From Oehlia diaphana (Eukaryota > Glomeromycota > Glomeromycetes > Glomerales > Glomeraceae), in contig QZLH01000126.1 in assembly GCA_003833135.1 (NCBI GenBank), positions 92,203 through 156,202 of the forward strand: a stretch of DNA of 64,000 bases. Direction: 5' to 3'. Position numbers and translations under genes: made by a program. This document shows positions 12,314-25,500 of the stretch, in pieces. The notes beneath the pieces were generated by a model that did no database searches, was not told the origin of the DNA, and saw only the letters and a list, made by a program, of their open reading frames with translations. Within the stretch, counting starts at the first letter, position 1; each line of letters opens with the position of its first letter.

Positions 12314-14118
12314 ATGGCTGAAAGTTCTTCGTTACAATATAAACGAGGTTCTCTACTTAATCAATCCGAAACATCTATTGAATCTACTGGATCAACTAAA
12401 CCGTTGATAGATTCAAGTAATGATAGGACGAAACGGAAGAATAGTTTGATTCTTTTTGTTGTTTCTTTTACTTTGGTGCTTTCTCCAATTTCCACCACGT
12501 AAGCAATAAAAAAATTTAAATTTTTGCTAATAATTTTCTCAATAATAAATCATTAACTTCATTTAAAAGTATATTTTACCCGGCAATCGTTAACATACGC
12601 GAATATTTTCAAACTACCGAATTAATGGTTGATGCATTAGGTGAGATATATTAAATTTTTTTTATTTATATGTCTTTTATAAGTTTTACTAATTCCTTCA
12701 ATTATAGCCGCAGTATTCACGCTTTGCATGGGATCCGCAGTAAGTTTCCATTTACTTCATTTCGGATTCCTTTTTTCACGCATTTATATTTTCTTTGGTT
12801 ATATGTCTTAGCCTCTTTTCTGGGGATCATATTCTGACACATTCGGTCAAAGACGAAAACCGTATCTTATAGCTATCGCATTATCAATATTTTCCTCAAT
12901 AGTCTGTTTTATCTCACCAAACTTTTGGTTACTAATGTTAGCACGCGTATTACAAGCATGTGGCGCAGCAGCAATGCAGTGCCTTGGTGCCGGTGTTATA
13001 AGTGATATTTATTCAACTGCTGGTAAGTGTATCTATAATTATTAAAATTTTAAAATAAGTTTACCTTATTGATAAATTCCGGTTTCTTTACGTATTATAG
13101 AAAGAGGTCGTGCATATGGAATATATTTTTTAGCTTATAATTTTGGAGAAATAGGTGGTCCTATAATAGGAGGATACTTGACAGAATATTTTGGATGGAG
13201 ATTCATATTTTTATTTCTTTCAATATTTGGCGCAATTCTTTTAATAATAATTTTTTTTTGTCTTCCGGAAACTTTACATTATCAGTCAACAAATCTTTCA
13301 ACAACAACACTTCCTCAATCTTCTCAAGAAAGGATGATAACGAAATTCAATCCATTATCATCATTTAAACTTCTTCGTCATCCAAACGTTTCACTAATCA
13401 TTCTCTATATTTCCAGCATATGGTTAACGACCGTGACAGATTATATTATAATACCAAGAATATATTCTTCTCAATATCATGTTTCTTCTTCTGTTATTGG
13501 ATTAATATTCTTGGTTCCTGGTGTTGGATTTATGATTGGAAGTATAATTGGCGGAAAATATTCTGATTATATTATATTAAAATTCACATTAAATGAAGAA
13601 AAAGAAATTTATCCTGAAATTAGATTGAAAAGTGTTTGGTTCATCTGTATATTAGTCCCTATTGCTTTTTTGGCTTACGGCTGGTTTCTTGAAATGAATA
13701 GTAAAATATATTGGCCATTAATCTCGATATTTATTGGTAGGTAATTTGAAAATAAAAACAAATCCTTTTATAAAAAAAAATGATTGAAGATAAATTATTT
13801 TATCATTATTTAGGATCATTTGGAACACTGTTTATCGTTAGTATATTATCGGTATACTTAGTGGATTCAAATCAAAATAATTGTGCATCTGTAATTGCTT
13901 TAAGTGAGTTTGTTCCTGCCTTTATAGGAGGTTTATGTCAGTTAATATCATTTCCATTACAAAATGCTCTTGGTATTGGTTGGATGTTCACCCTTTTGGT
14001 TGCGATCAATTCATTATGTAGCTTATTAATAATAATAGTATATTTAAAAGGAAATTATTGGAGAATAAAATATAATACAATCAATAGTATTAGTAATATT
14101 AGTTTAAATTTAATTTAA
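12314..14118 (+). CDS. MFS drug:H+ antiporter-type transporter (DHA1)
   Basis: Six exons (12314-12498, 12570-12640, 12708-12739, 12812-13022, 13101-13736, 13814-14118) join in frame to 479 residues. After a Ser/Thr-rich cytosolic N-terminus (about 50 residues) come about 12 hydrophobic segments. The DHA1 motif A between TM2 and TM3 is WGSYSDTFGQRRKPY, and a TM4-TM5-like block reads ERGRAYGIYFLAYNFGEIGG. The C-terminal exon carries the conserved SVYLVDSNQNNCASVIALSE pattern of fungal multidrug transporters. It likely exports small molecules at the plasma membrane in exchange for protons; the substrate cannot be read from sequence. Exon 3 is only 32 nt. It is not adjacent to any biosynthetic gene. 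Confidence 0.88.
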
Positions 14119-15016
14119 TACATAATTTCAACAGGTGAATAGTTCTAATTTATGAAATAATTTTACAAATTAATCATTAGTTTCAGATTAGTTTAAATAT
14201 TACCCATTTTCAACTTTACAAACCCAAATAAAATATTTCAAATGAATTTGAAGTGAAAATCTTCTAAAGAAATAAAATCTTAATTAAAGCTTTATTGAGA
14301 TACATTTTTTCATTAAGAGAAATAATATATTTTAATACTGCTCAAAAATTACATGTCGTAACCTGTTGAAATCTGTGATTTGATTAGTGAATCAATAGTT
14401 AGATTTATCCATTGATATATTGACCAAAGTACAAGTTAATTCAAATTTTTATTGTCTCACGTAGTATTTAGGGAATTTTTCAATAAATATATTTTGACGA
14501 AAAAATAATTAAAATTTGAATTAAATATTTTCATATTATTCGCGAGATTAAAGTCCAATTAACACATATGCGAAAGAATTGTTAATTTACTGTAGATGCA
14601 TAGAGTGAACAGAAACGATTAGATTTATTAAAATAGAATACTGTTATTGTTATTATCATCTTTAATGATTACGAACTTTTTGTCTTATTTTTGAAATACA
14701 ATATTATTAGGGATAAATGATTACATGTTATAAGGTACAATAATAATTCTGTAAAATATATATAGAGCGAAATTTATTACGTATTATTTGTTTTTTCAGT
14801 ATTAGAAATAAGATTTTATCGCAAGTTTTTTAAATATATAATGACATTATCAGGTTATCAGGTGGCAAAGACCAGAAAGGTTCCGGGAATGCTTTAGTGA
14901 ATGTTCGACCAATTTTGGTTACGGACATGTGATTACTTGATTCAATTTATAAGTTGGTCTTTTTTACTTATAGAAGGCAAAGGGCAATATGCAATATATT
15001 TATGTTTGTTTTAAGA

Positions 15017-15193
15017 TATTTTAGACGCGAATGTTGATCGCGTCGATACGATCTCCGAGGTCAAGGAGCGGAGAAGAAAAGAGATCGACCTCGGGATCGA
15101 ATACATTGAATATAATACATTGAATATTTTTAATATTTCATTTATATATTACGCTGTTATTTTGCTATGCATACATCATTTTGCCGAAACTCC
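15017..15193 (+). pseudogene. GC-richer protein-like fragment
   Basis: An open stretch of about 58 codons reads DILDANVDRVDTISEVKERR, then RKEIDLGIEYIEYNTLNIF, then a hydrophobic tail and a stop. It has no start codon or clear splice sites, and its GC content contrasts with the surroundings. An imperfect inverted repeat (GATCTCCGAGGTC near 15049, GACCTCGGGATC near 15087) lies inside. It may be a relic exon or part of a mobile element. Confidence 0.3.
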
Positions 15194-15241
15194 TTAGTTT
15201 CGCCAAGCAACTTATCACATATATATTTCGTATTCAATAGT

Positions 15242-15262
15242 TACTCGGCACAAAGTGCCGAG
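15242..15262. repeat. perfect GC-rich hairpin
   Basis: The sequence ACTCGGCAC-AAA-GTGCCGAGT has 9-bp perfect arms and a 3-nt loop, is followed by a T-rich run, and sits in AT-rich DNA. A second hairpin, GAAACT-CCTT-AGTTTC, lies about 50 bp upstream. It could be a transposon-end structure or an RNA hairpin. No gene nearby explains it. Confidence 0.55.
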
Positions 15263-15525
15263 TTACTGTTTTATCAGGTTACGTAATAGGTTTTTTTTAT
15301 ACAACTTAGTAACTGGTTGTACTAACATAAATCACCAATTAGTAAATGTCTGATAAAATATAACACTTATATAACACTTTAAATAAAACTTTTATTGTAT
15401 CAATGGTCCTAAAAAATATAATTAACTAATTACATAAATACCCTATATATATACAATTTTAATAAGTAAAATAAATAAATAAATATCACAGTTTAATAAT
15501 CCAACTAATATTATAACTATATCTA

Positions 15526-18500
15526 TTAAAAATTCCTTCCTGCTAATTTACCAAACTTATCGGTAATGCTTCGCTTAGGTGTAGCGCGTTCTTGTAAATT
15601 TTCTGAACCTGGAATATCGATGGTAGTTGAATCTGCTGTTGATGTAGATGGCACTTCTCTTGAAGTGGTAGGAATCTCTCTTGAAACGACGGGAATTTCC
15701 CTAGAAACATTTCCACTTCTTTCAGGGCTAGAAGTTCTAACTGATCTAGTACCTAATATGTTATTAAGATCTCCAGAAGCAATAGGACTAATTGGCGAAA
15801 CAAGAGTGGAACGACGTCTTTCAGGATGATGATAATAAATCTTATTTGGATTGTTAGGGTCCTTAGCCGCTCTTTTGGTTGCTAATTTGATTTTAGCATC
15901 TGCAATTCTCTGATGGTAAAGATCTCGTTGGTTTCTTTCTTCTTCTGTTTCACCACGAGGTATATCAGCAGATCTAGCTGGAATTGGTTTAGATCCGGTT
16001 TTGTTCATTCCCAGTATACGATGAAAAACTCCAAGCGATGATGCTTCATCTGATGGCACTCTCTTAACGGGAAGCCATAACCATGGAAGTATTCCAACTA
16101 GTGCTGGGGGTCCATAATTTCTCATTCCAGTATTAAGTATACCATCATATAATGTCATCGGAGGTTGTGCATAATCAGTGTATAAATCCGGATCCGCATG
16201 ATATAAATCATCTTCCAGTACATCACGTTGAGAATGACCTTCCTCGGTATCTTCTTCATTAATGGAAGGAGGGGGGTTATCAGTATTGGCATTAGTGTTT
16301 TCATTAGGATTATTGGAATTTTCGGATGACTTTGGCGTAATCGTAACATCTGCCGTGTTAGTTTGTACTTTATTAAATTCTTCACGTAAATTCTTCAAAG
16401 GTATAAAAGCAGCAGCCCTTTCATATGCACCATTGACATAATAAAAGAAAACAAATGTACAAATGAGAGTTGGGAAAACAGCGGCTGCTAAATAATAGTT
16501 GTTTCTTAATGAAAAATATCCAATCATCATTATTTGATAAATGTAAAGTCCAATAATTATCCTTCGGAAAATCTTTGGCCATGCAAGTCCAGCAGTTTCG
16601 TATGGATGAAAATAGACTAGCAATTGAAACGAAATTATAATAAGTTCGGATGTTAAACTATAGAAAATTGAATGTTACACATACCATATAAAAGTAAATA
16701 TTTATAACACATATATCCGAGGAAAAAATATATTGCTCCAAATAGAGTAATTACTGGCCTCAGAGAAGAATAAACGATAACGATAACAAAAATCAAAACC
16801 ATAGGTGGCAATTCTTCTCCGTAATTCATAAATGGGGGAGCAGATGCTTTGGCATAATCTCTAGGGGTTTTCGAAAAGAATATACGCATAACCCAAATGT
16901 AAGCTACTTCTTTCACTTGTAACAAATGAATCGGAAATAAACCAATTCCTTGAAAAACAACAAAATTTACAAAAAATGATGAAACCTAATTTTCATATTT
17001 AATAAATGTTAATAAAGTTAATGCGAGATTAATATCAAATGATTCTTCTCAAACTTACTCTAGGTAAAGTTTCAGCTAATCTACGAGGAACCCCTGTCGG
17101 ATCTGTGACTGTTTCATAAGCTGTGGCTACTGCTCCCGCGATGGAAAAGACTAGCAAAACATTCACCAACAAGAAAAAGTAATATCTAAAAAAGATATAT
17201 TGGTAAACCCGTAATGTAAATAAATAATAAATAAATAAATTAAGCTTACTTCGCAAATGTTGAAAGCTCTATTACGCTGCGAGCATTAAATCCTTGAATT
17301 ATAGACAAGCCTGAATAAAATGTATAAGCATAAATTGATTTAGTGAAAATATAACGAAAATGTTACGTAATCAAACAAACTTACCAATCATGATTTTTGG
17401 TAAAACTACATTGAATAATGATACAGCTAAAGTCGGCAAAGTTCCTTGAATAAAACCTTTAATTATTTCATTCATCTCCGCCAAATGCTCCAACCATGGA
17501 AACCATTTTTTTAAGACATTAAGACTCAATAGTGTAGCAAAAACTGAAATGGGACCAGACCAGAAAAACACAAGTAGGACAACAAAAATATTAATTGCCA
17601 CATTTCTAATTAAAAATTCTCGTCTTTTAATATTCATGTTATACCAATAACTACACAAAAAGGGAAAGTTAATATAAGATATAAATAAATTTAATGTAAA
17701 ACTTTCTAACATACATATCACGTGGTTCAGGTGCAAGTTCTGTATTGCATTCAAATGGTTCTGGTCGGATGAGAACTTGTGCGGCTAATTGCTGTTTAAA
17801 CAGAATAAATGGTTAGGTTCTAACAAGGAATTCAAAAACCAGTTAAAATATTTACCGCACTAGTTATGTTATCGAAAGTTACGAATCCAATAGGTTCAGA
17901 TTTATAAGCCCCACGTCTACCTTCTTCAACTAATTCATCATACTTGAAGAAATTTTCAGTATAATATTCAATTTTATCACCTCTTTTAAACAATGATACA
18001 AACATTTTTGGACGTTCTGCTGAAACTCTTTCAAGAACTTTAGCTATGTTAGTATTCGCAGTTTTTGCATCGTCAGCCTTTTCGAATTCCTTTAATGCTT
18101 CATCGGGATCATAATTTGGATCTTTACAAGGATTATTCAAATAATCCGCATAAGCCTCTTCTAATTTTTGTAAATACTTTGTTCTTTTTTCAATAATATG
18201 CCTAAGTTTACGAACATTACGATAAATTACAGCGCTTTCGACTGCTCCTAATTCTAATGATTCATAAAATTCAGCTAAAGCGGCATCGGTTTGTAATCTT
18301 TTAGGTATACTTGTCACCATAACAGTCCTTGCTGCTATAGTATCTTTCCACTTTAAATAGTATTTATGTCGAATTTCAGAAAATTCCCGATAATTATAAA
18401 AAGTAAAGTAAAATGTTGCAAAAGAGAAAACCCAAGTTAATATGGCATATGATGCTAACACTCCAGGTGACTCTGGACTATCTTCTATTGGTAATGGAAC

Positions 18501-19180
18501 CGGACCGTCACCTAAAGAGTTTCTCCCACCACCATTACCATTTTTGTCAGGCAAGAAATGAAAATATTCAGCTAACAAAATAGGACCAACAACAGCAAAA
18601 CCAGCAATTGAACAAAACGTAAATAATTTATAAGACATTTTAAAAAATGCAAGAAGCTATATTAAATAAGCCAAATTGATCTTATAAGTGATTAATATTC
18701 TTTTTTTAAAAACCAATCTATTCATTGTCAACATACCACTGCGGCATCCAATCCAACCCTATCTAATATATGAGATTCAGGCATATTATACAAAGGTATT
18801 ATCCATCCAAAAAATGTTGTCGGAAGGGGGTCTGGAGCAAGTTTTTGTAATCTACTTCTTGGGGCAAACATTATATTCCATCTGGTTCGAAGATAACAAA
18901 ATACTAATAGAGAAAAAGTTCCCAGTGGTATTGCAACCATAAGTTGAGTTGTTAAAAGAACAGATTTATCTGCATAATAAATTGAGAATAATTTTATTAT
19001 TCTTATTTTTCTTATTCTAATAACCATTTCAAAGTATGACAACATTCACTCACCTGCATCATGAGTTATATCACCAGGTGGTCGGTCTGGTCGACCACCT
19101 ATACCAAATGTTATTTGATTAAAATCCCCCGAAGAAAATTCTGGCTCATTTAAAAATTCATGAAAATCGTTATCCGCCAT
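15526..19180 (-). CDS. CSC1/OSCA/TMEM63-family osmosensitive cation channel
   Basis: Nine exons (19180-19054, 18969-18737, 18656-17856, 17791-17715, 17650-17385, 17310-17250, 17185-17059, 16985-16685, 16616-15526) join in frame to 1,027 residues. The order follows the family: three N-terminal membrane helices; a cytosolic PHM7-type region with VMVTSIPKRLQTDAALAEFY and charged helices; a QVLIRPEPFECNTELAPEPR segment leading into the IYWYNMNI start of the channel part; then hydrophobic segments including VIELSTFAKYYFFLLVNVLL; and a long polar Ser/Thr/Arg-rich tail. Such proteins form stress-gated, calcium-permeable channels. The tail, rich in SREIP-like repeats (VSREIP, TSREVP), may be regulatory. 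The start is the first Met of MADNDFHEFL. Confidence 0.93.
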
Positions 19181-19692
19181 TTTACAAGAGAAGGCGTTGA
19201 TTAGATTAAATTGCAATTTACGCTGATTATATCGGGTTCAATGTAATTTGTCGATCCAAAACATTATCAATAGGGTTAGATAATCTTACAGGCGTTAATT
19301 TTCTTTGGTTGTACATTTCCTTAAAATAATAAAAAATATTGAAATTCATCTTTAAAATTGTATATCTGTAGTCTGTAAAACGTCATGTAGATGAAAATCA
19401 TGAAATGCCATGTAGCCATGTGACTTCTTTATTTATAAAATAAACTATTATATTAATAGTGATATGCACAATTGTGTAACTTATCAGATCAGATTTCAGA
19501 AATTCAAGAAAATTTTATGAGAATAGTTTCGATATATATGCTTTACTATTAATCAATTTTTTGTATATGAAGCACAATTATATATATATAAATTATAAAC
19601 TTTTTAAAACCATGAATTCTATCTACCATTTAAAGAGTCAGCTAACTATGGTAAAAACAGTACTCAAATATATAATTAACTTGGAAATAAAT
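19181..19692. other. spacer between two tandem minus-strand genes
   Basis: AT-rich upstream region of the CSC1 gene and 3' flank of the CoA-transferase gene. No ORF or repeat of note. Confidence 0.5.
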
Positions 19693-21685
19693 TTATAGAG
19701 TTTTTCCTATAATTCCATCATCCTGTAGTTTCTTAATATCATGTTCTTTTAACTCTAGGAGATTAATAAATACTTCACGATTATGTTCACCCAAATCGGG
19801 CCCAGCCCACAAAGTTTCACCTGGTGTAGATTCAAGTTTTGGCGCAAAAGCAGGAACCTAACAAATAGTAAACAATTAATAAATATTTATCAATTATTTA
19901 ATCAATTTAAAAAATATTTTTGCATACCTTTAATTCATAGCCATTACTTCTATTTTTTCCAACACGGATAGTTTCAATTAATTTACGTTCTTTAACATGA
20001 TTATCATTAGCAAAATCTTCAATATTATAAATACTACCGCATGGTACATCAGCTTTTTCTAATTTTTCTATAACTTGTTTTGAAGTAAGAGTTTTGATCC
20101 ATTCACTAATCGCTCCATCAATTAATTCCTGATATTTTACTCTATCTTTATTCGTCGCAAATTTTTTTGTTGTAAGATCATCTCTTCCCGCTGCTTGCAT
20201 AAGTCTTTTATATATTGAATCTCCATTACCTCCAATTATAACATATTTTCCATCTAAACATAGATATGCATTAGTTGGTACAATACCCGTAACTGTTGTA
20301 CCTGATGGTTGTCTTATCTAAGGAAGAAAGTAAGTTACTTATAATGAAAAGATTTTTTTTAAAAAAAAATAAAAAAAGTTTACCTCACCAAATCGATCAT
20401 ATTCTGGCAAAATTCCCTCCATCATATTGAACATACTTTCATAAATAGCTACATCGACAACTTGCCCCGTTATTAAATTATCACTTGAAGATAATTTATT
20501 TCTAGCCAAAAGGCTCATAACTACACCAAGTGCCGCTGTTAATCCAGCAACCGAATCACCTAAAGATATATTTGGACGGACTGGTGCCTGATTAGGAAAA
20601 CCATTTATATAACGAAATCCTGCCATAGCCTATATAATAAACTAATAAATAAATAATGACTTCAGCTTAAAAAATAAATTGTTTTAAAATGTTTTACCTC
20701 GCATACTGACGCGTAACCAGGCTTTGCAGCGTATGGACCCGTTTGTCCATACCCAGAAACGCGTGTATATATCAATGAAGGATTCGTTTTGTAAAGTTCG
20801 TCTGTAAAATAATTGTCTTAGATAATGATCCAAAAAGTTTTCCAATTGCAAGTAAAAACGGCTAAAAATATACCGGGCCCGAGTCCCCATTTTTCCATAG
20901 TTCCAGGTCGAAAATTTTCAATCAACACATCTGACTTGTTAGCTAGTTGACCAACAAGTCTTCAATTAACCAAAATATAAGCATTAATTGTCCCTGGCCA
21001 ATGATCGGCCGCTCAATTGTGATCTATAAATAAATCAGTCATAAAAAATTCATACTTTTTGCCTTCGGCTGTTCTTAAATTAATTTCACAGGATTTTTTA
21101 TTTCTCGACATTGAGCGAAACCATGGACTAACTCCATCGGCATCTAAATGTCTCCATATACGTAATGGATCTCCCGACTTTAGCGATTCAACTTTAATCT
21201 AAAAATTTTTTTCTGTTAAAAAATCATAACATAATAAAACAATATACAGTATAATCATATAACATACTACTTCTGCGCCATAATACCTTTAAAAATAAAT
21301 TGCATTAATGGTAAATATTAATAAAAGAAAACAAAAACAAATAATCTACTATATAATAATACCCGAGAATTGTACCACAGAACGGTCCAGCTATCAGCTA
21401 TAATTAAAATTCAGAATTAATATAGCAACAATTGATAAGTAGTATATGTGATTATACCTGTCCTAATTCGAGAACACGTATTCCTTTTAAGGGTTTTGGA
21501 CTTTTTTCATTTTCTTGTGTAATTTGCAATTTCCGCGAGGCTAATCATAATTACAAAAATTAATTGTATTTTATGACAAAATAAGACATTTCTTTATTAC
21601 CTGCGAAACCCCTTTTGAAGAAACCTAATTTATTTATGGAATTCTTTAAACTTAAAAATACAGTTAAGTCCAGTTTGTTGAGCAT
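19693..21685 (-). CDS. class III (CaiB/BaiF) CoA-transferase, SUGCT-like
   Basis: Ten exons (21685-21601, 21540-21458, 21397-21363, 21286-21268, 21198-21056, 20959-20874, 20801-20698, 20629-20384, 20317-19928, 19857-19693) give 451 residues. The N-terminus ([15 protein letters not shown] ... FFKRGFASRK) looks like a mitochondrial presequence with an R-3 type cleavage site. Family blocks are present: [62 protein letters not shown], and GDSVAGL, whose Asp matches the catalytic acyl-anhydride Asp of this family. The C-terminal part has [20 protein letters not shown] and [10 protein letters not shown]. Length and blocks fit succinyl-CoA:glutarate (hydroxymethylglutarate) CoA-transferase, acting in mitochondrial or peroxisomal dicarboxylate-CoA metabolism. 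The exact acyl substrates are inferred. Exon 4 is only 19 nt. Confidence 0.9.
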
Positions 21686-21850
21686 TATGGTAAAAAAAAA
21701 TTAATTTTATCAGTAACACACAATAATTTTTTTGATTTTTGCAGATCAATCTTGAGATTATTTTTTCGATGGACAGAATTCTGATGATGCTAATATTGAA
21801 CATGGTTCAAATATATTATGCAAATATTGAATTAAATAAAATTTCACCAT

Positions 21851-22392
21851 TGTAATGCCGTAGTATACATAGTAAATTTATTAATTATGTGGCGCAGTTT
21901 TATACTTAAAATCACTGTATAAATTTTATTTTGTTTAATTTAGTTAGTTTAGTTTATTTTATCACGTGAGTCCGAAATGACTCTAAACTATTGGTATAAA
22001 TATGGGCCAATTAGGGTCCGCAATGACGTTAAACTATGGGTTAATCAAAGATCAACAATATTAAGTAGTACGGTAGCGGATCATTAAGAGTATGACTTTA
22101 AGACTGACGTAATGTGTAATGGAAAGGACCAATGAGACATAGGAAGTATGAGGTGAGGGAACAATTATAAAAGGACGTCAAATATGACTTCCCCAAAAGA
22201 ATAACTCGAAAAATGGGAATTAAAATTATTAAAGAACGGATAAATATATTAATTAAATCTTTATACTAATATTTATTTTATACGTATTATTAAACCAAGC
22301 ATATTATTGTATTTATTTATATTATTAATAAAGAATGACGTTTGTTAATATCTAAGGTGGCAACGTGACTTATCACGGGCTTAGGTATTACA
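21851..22392 (+). mobile_element. solo LTR of a retrotransposon
   Basis: The 542-bp block begins TGTAAT and ends ATTACA, a short terminal inverted repeat of LTR type, and is flanked by a 4-bp duplication CCAT (21847-21850 and 22393-22396). Inside are a TATA-like ATTATAAAAGG near 22164 followed by AATAAA near 22327, which gives plus orientation. There is also an internal direct repeat (GTCCGAAATGACTCTAAACTA near 21971 and GTCCGCAATGACGTTAAACTA near 22015) that may be U3 enhancer repeats. No internal retrotransposon genes remain, so it is a recombined solo LTR between the CoA-transferase and Lon genes. Family (Ty3 or Ty1 type) unknown. Confidence 0.7.
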
Positions 22393-22559
22393 CCATATAA
22401 TTAATATCTACGATTTCGTTTATTATCTGGTACATTAAAAAGGAAAATTACAATCATTTTTATTATTTAACTATAAATACATCTATTATATAAACATCAA
22501 AACGGATTTTAAAGCAAATATATCATAAATAAGTTATAATAAATAATTTGTTATTGAAA

Positions 22560-25500
22560 TTAAAGTCGACTCTCAAATTCCACAATTGGAGTAGAATCTG
22601 ACCAGATTTTCTCTCCTTCGAAAGCACCCAGAAGAACATCGAAAATATTATTTGCATAAACAAAATTGATTTCGTTCTTCACATTAACTGGTACATCTCC
22701 TTCAACATCTTTTCGATTTCTTGCAGGTAGGATAACTTTTTTAATACCTGCACGATGTGCACCGATTATTTTTTCTTTTATACCTCCTACAGGCAAAACT
22801 TGACCTCGTAAAGTAATTTCACCTGTCATTGCCGTTGTTGTTGGTACTTGCCTATGCGTAAATAAAGATACAAGTGCAATTGTCAAAGCTACACCGGCTG
22901 ATGGTCCATCTTTACCAATTGCACCTGCAGGAAAATGTATATGGACATCTCTTTGAAAGAAAAACGTAGGCTCTGTTTTTGATGTTGTAATCCCCAATTG
23001 AAAAGCATGCGCTCGCACCCATGAAAGTGCAATCCTAGCTGATTCTCTGATAACCTCTCCTAACTTACCTATTAAAGTAGACGTAGGTTATACATAAAAT
23101 CATTTAATAATATAATTAAATAAAAAGAGAAATACCGGTTAATTGAAGATCTCCTTTTCCGGCCATTTGAGTAGCTTCAATAAATAAAATACCGCCGGAT
23201 CCAGAGGATGTCCATGCTAAACCAGTAACTACACCTGGTCTAGCTACGCGTTCAGCAACTTCACTATCAAATTTCGTAACCTAAACGTATGAGCGAAAAT
23301 GAATGGCAATATAACAATTTAGTAAAACTGCGTTAGAAGCATAGTTTTAATAAATAAACGTATATTAAAAATTCGATAAATTTTCATACCCCTAAGATGT
23401 TTTCAATTTCCTTCGCAGTAACTTCATTATTGTAGTTTTCTAATTCATTTTTATCTTTTGCATTAGCATATTCAACAGCTTTTGCCCTGCATACACTCGC
23501 GATCTCCCTTTCAAAATTTCTAACGCCAGCTTCTCGAGTATAACCAGAAGCAATTTTTAACAATACTTCATCCAACATCTTTACATCATCCAGTGAAAGA
23601 CCATGATTTGTAATTTGCTTTGGTAATAAATGTCTTTGAGCAATATTTATTTTCTCTTCAAATGTATATCCTGGTATATTTATAAGTTCCATACGATCTA
23701 AGAGAGGAGCAGGTATTGTGTCAACTTGATTAGCTGTAGCAATAAATAAAACTTTAGATAAATCAAGAGGAACATTAAGGTAATGATCGTTAAAAGTGTT
23801 GTTTTGTTCTGGGTCAAGAACTTCAAGTAAAGCAGCGGATGGGTCTCCGTGATTGCTCAAATGTCCAACTTTATCAATTTCATCTACAAAAGAAGTATAA
23901 TTAAGTATTTATAAAATTTTAACGGTAAACCTTAAATAAAATAATATCCTACCAAGTAAAAATATGGGATTATTAACACCAACACGTTTAAGACCTTGGG
24001 CAATGAGTCCAGGCATGGCACCAATGTAAGTTCGACGATGTCCACGTATCTCAGCTTCATCTCTTACACCACCCAAAGAAATTCTATGAAACTTTCGTCC
24101 AAGAGCGCTGGCAATACTTTTACCCAATGAAGTTTTCCCAACACCTGGAGGGCCAAGTAAACACAGAATTGGCCCTTTCAAATCTCCTTTTAATTTCAAT
24201 ACTGCTAAGTATTCCAAAATACGTTTCTTAACCGACTCAAGGCCATAATGATCATCCTCAAGTTGTTGACGTGCTTTGTCAATATCTATAATTTCACTAG
24301 TAGATTTGCTCCAAGGGATCTCTGAAAGCCATTCTAAATAAGTACGAACGACTTGATATTCTGCTTGGGTCGAATGCATACGCTTAAGACGTTTGAGCTC
24401 TCTTTGTGCAGCGTTATTCGCTATTTAATGAATCAAAAAGCAATTTTAGCACTCATTTAATTAAGTTATTTCTAAAATTATTTCTTTACCCTCTGGTGAA
24501 AGTCCAGCTTCTTTTATTCTTTTTGTTAAATCTGTGATATCGTCGTCTTCGTGTGATGAGTCATCACGTTCTCCTAACTCTTCTTTAATAGCATTAAGCT
24601 ATACAATTTATAAGTATTAATAAATCAAAAAAAAAATATTTGTTATATAAAATACTTATTTATCTTACTTGCTGTCGTAAATAAAATTCTTTGTGCTTCT
24701 TGCTCATAGTTGAATGAACTTTTTGAGTCACTTTTAAAATCTAAAACAACCAAAAACAATATTATGTCAAGTACAAATACGAAGGATAAAAGTAATAACG
24801 AAAAAAAAATACGTTTATTTGTCTTGCTAGGAGTTCAATCGCAATTGACATTCGAGTTTTCAAATCATGGGCATCTAATATTTGCTGTGCAGAAAATATA
24901 ATGTAATGTTATGTCACATAAATAAGTTCTGGAAAAAAATATATATATAAATTTACCAGCCTTTCTTCATATGTGCATTCGATTGTGTTAATCAAAAAAT
25001 CAGTCAACAATCCGACAGGACCATTTTCAATATACTTTTGAAGCTGAATGAGATAAGCTGTCGGAAATTTCAAGTTTTGAAATATTACAAGTAATTCACG
25101 TCCGGTTGTTTTTAAAGAATTAGCAAGCTCCTGTAATTCTTGATCATCCTTAGAAACAGATGGATCGGGAAAAACAGTCACTTCAGCTTCAAGATATGGT
25201 CTTTCAAGAACATATTTGTCAATACGAATACGAATAACACCTAAAATAATTCAATATTAATTATTAAATCCATTTTAAGAATCCAATGGAAATCAAAAAT
25301 TTTATTACCTTCGATTCTCACTATAAAACCATTAACTGTTCGTTCCAATTTAACAATTCTAGCGGCACACCCAAATTTATGTAAATCTGACGGTTGAATT
25401 GATTGATTGAATGTTTCTTCAATAGTTTTTTTTGGTGTAGAATTTCTATTGCCATTTCGTGTCAAAGTAAAAGGGGCAGTCGTTGTGTCTTTGGATTCAA

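Larger units (their letters stand above)
14119..15525. other. spacer between convergent MFS and CSC1 genes
   Basis: This spacer contains the 3' regions of two convergent genes. It is mostly AT-rich with a GC-richer island at 15027-15110 and hairpins near 15187 and 15242. TTATCAGGTTA occurs at about 14850 and again near 15271. No intact gene was seen. Confidence 0.5.

Noticed and set aside
24710..24901. Plus-strand 63-codon frame
   Set aside because: It spans two exons and an intron of the Lon gene on the opposite strand.
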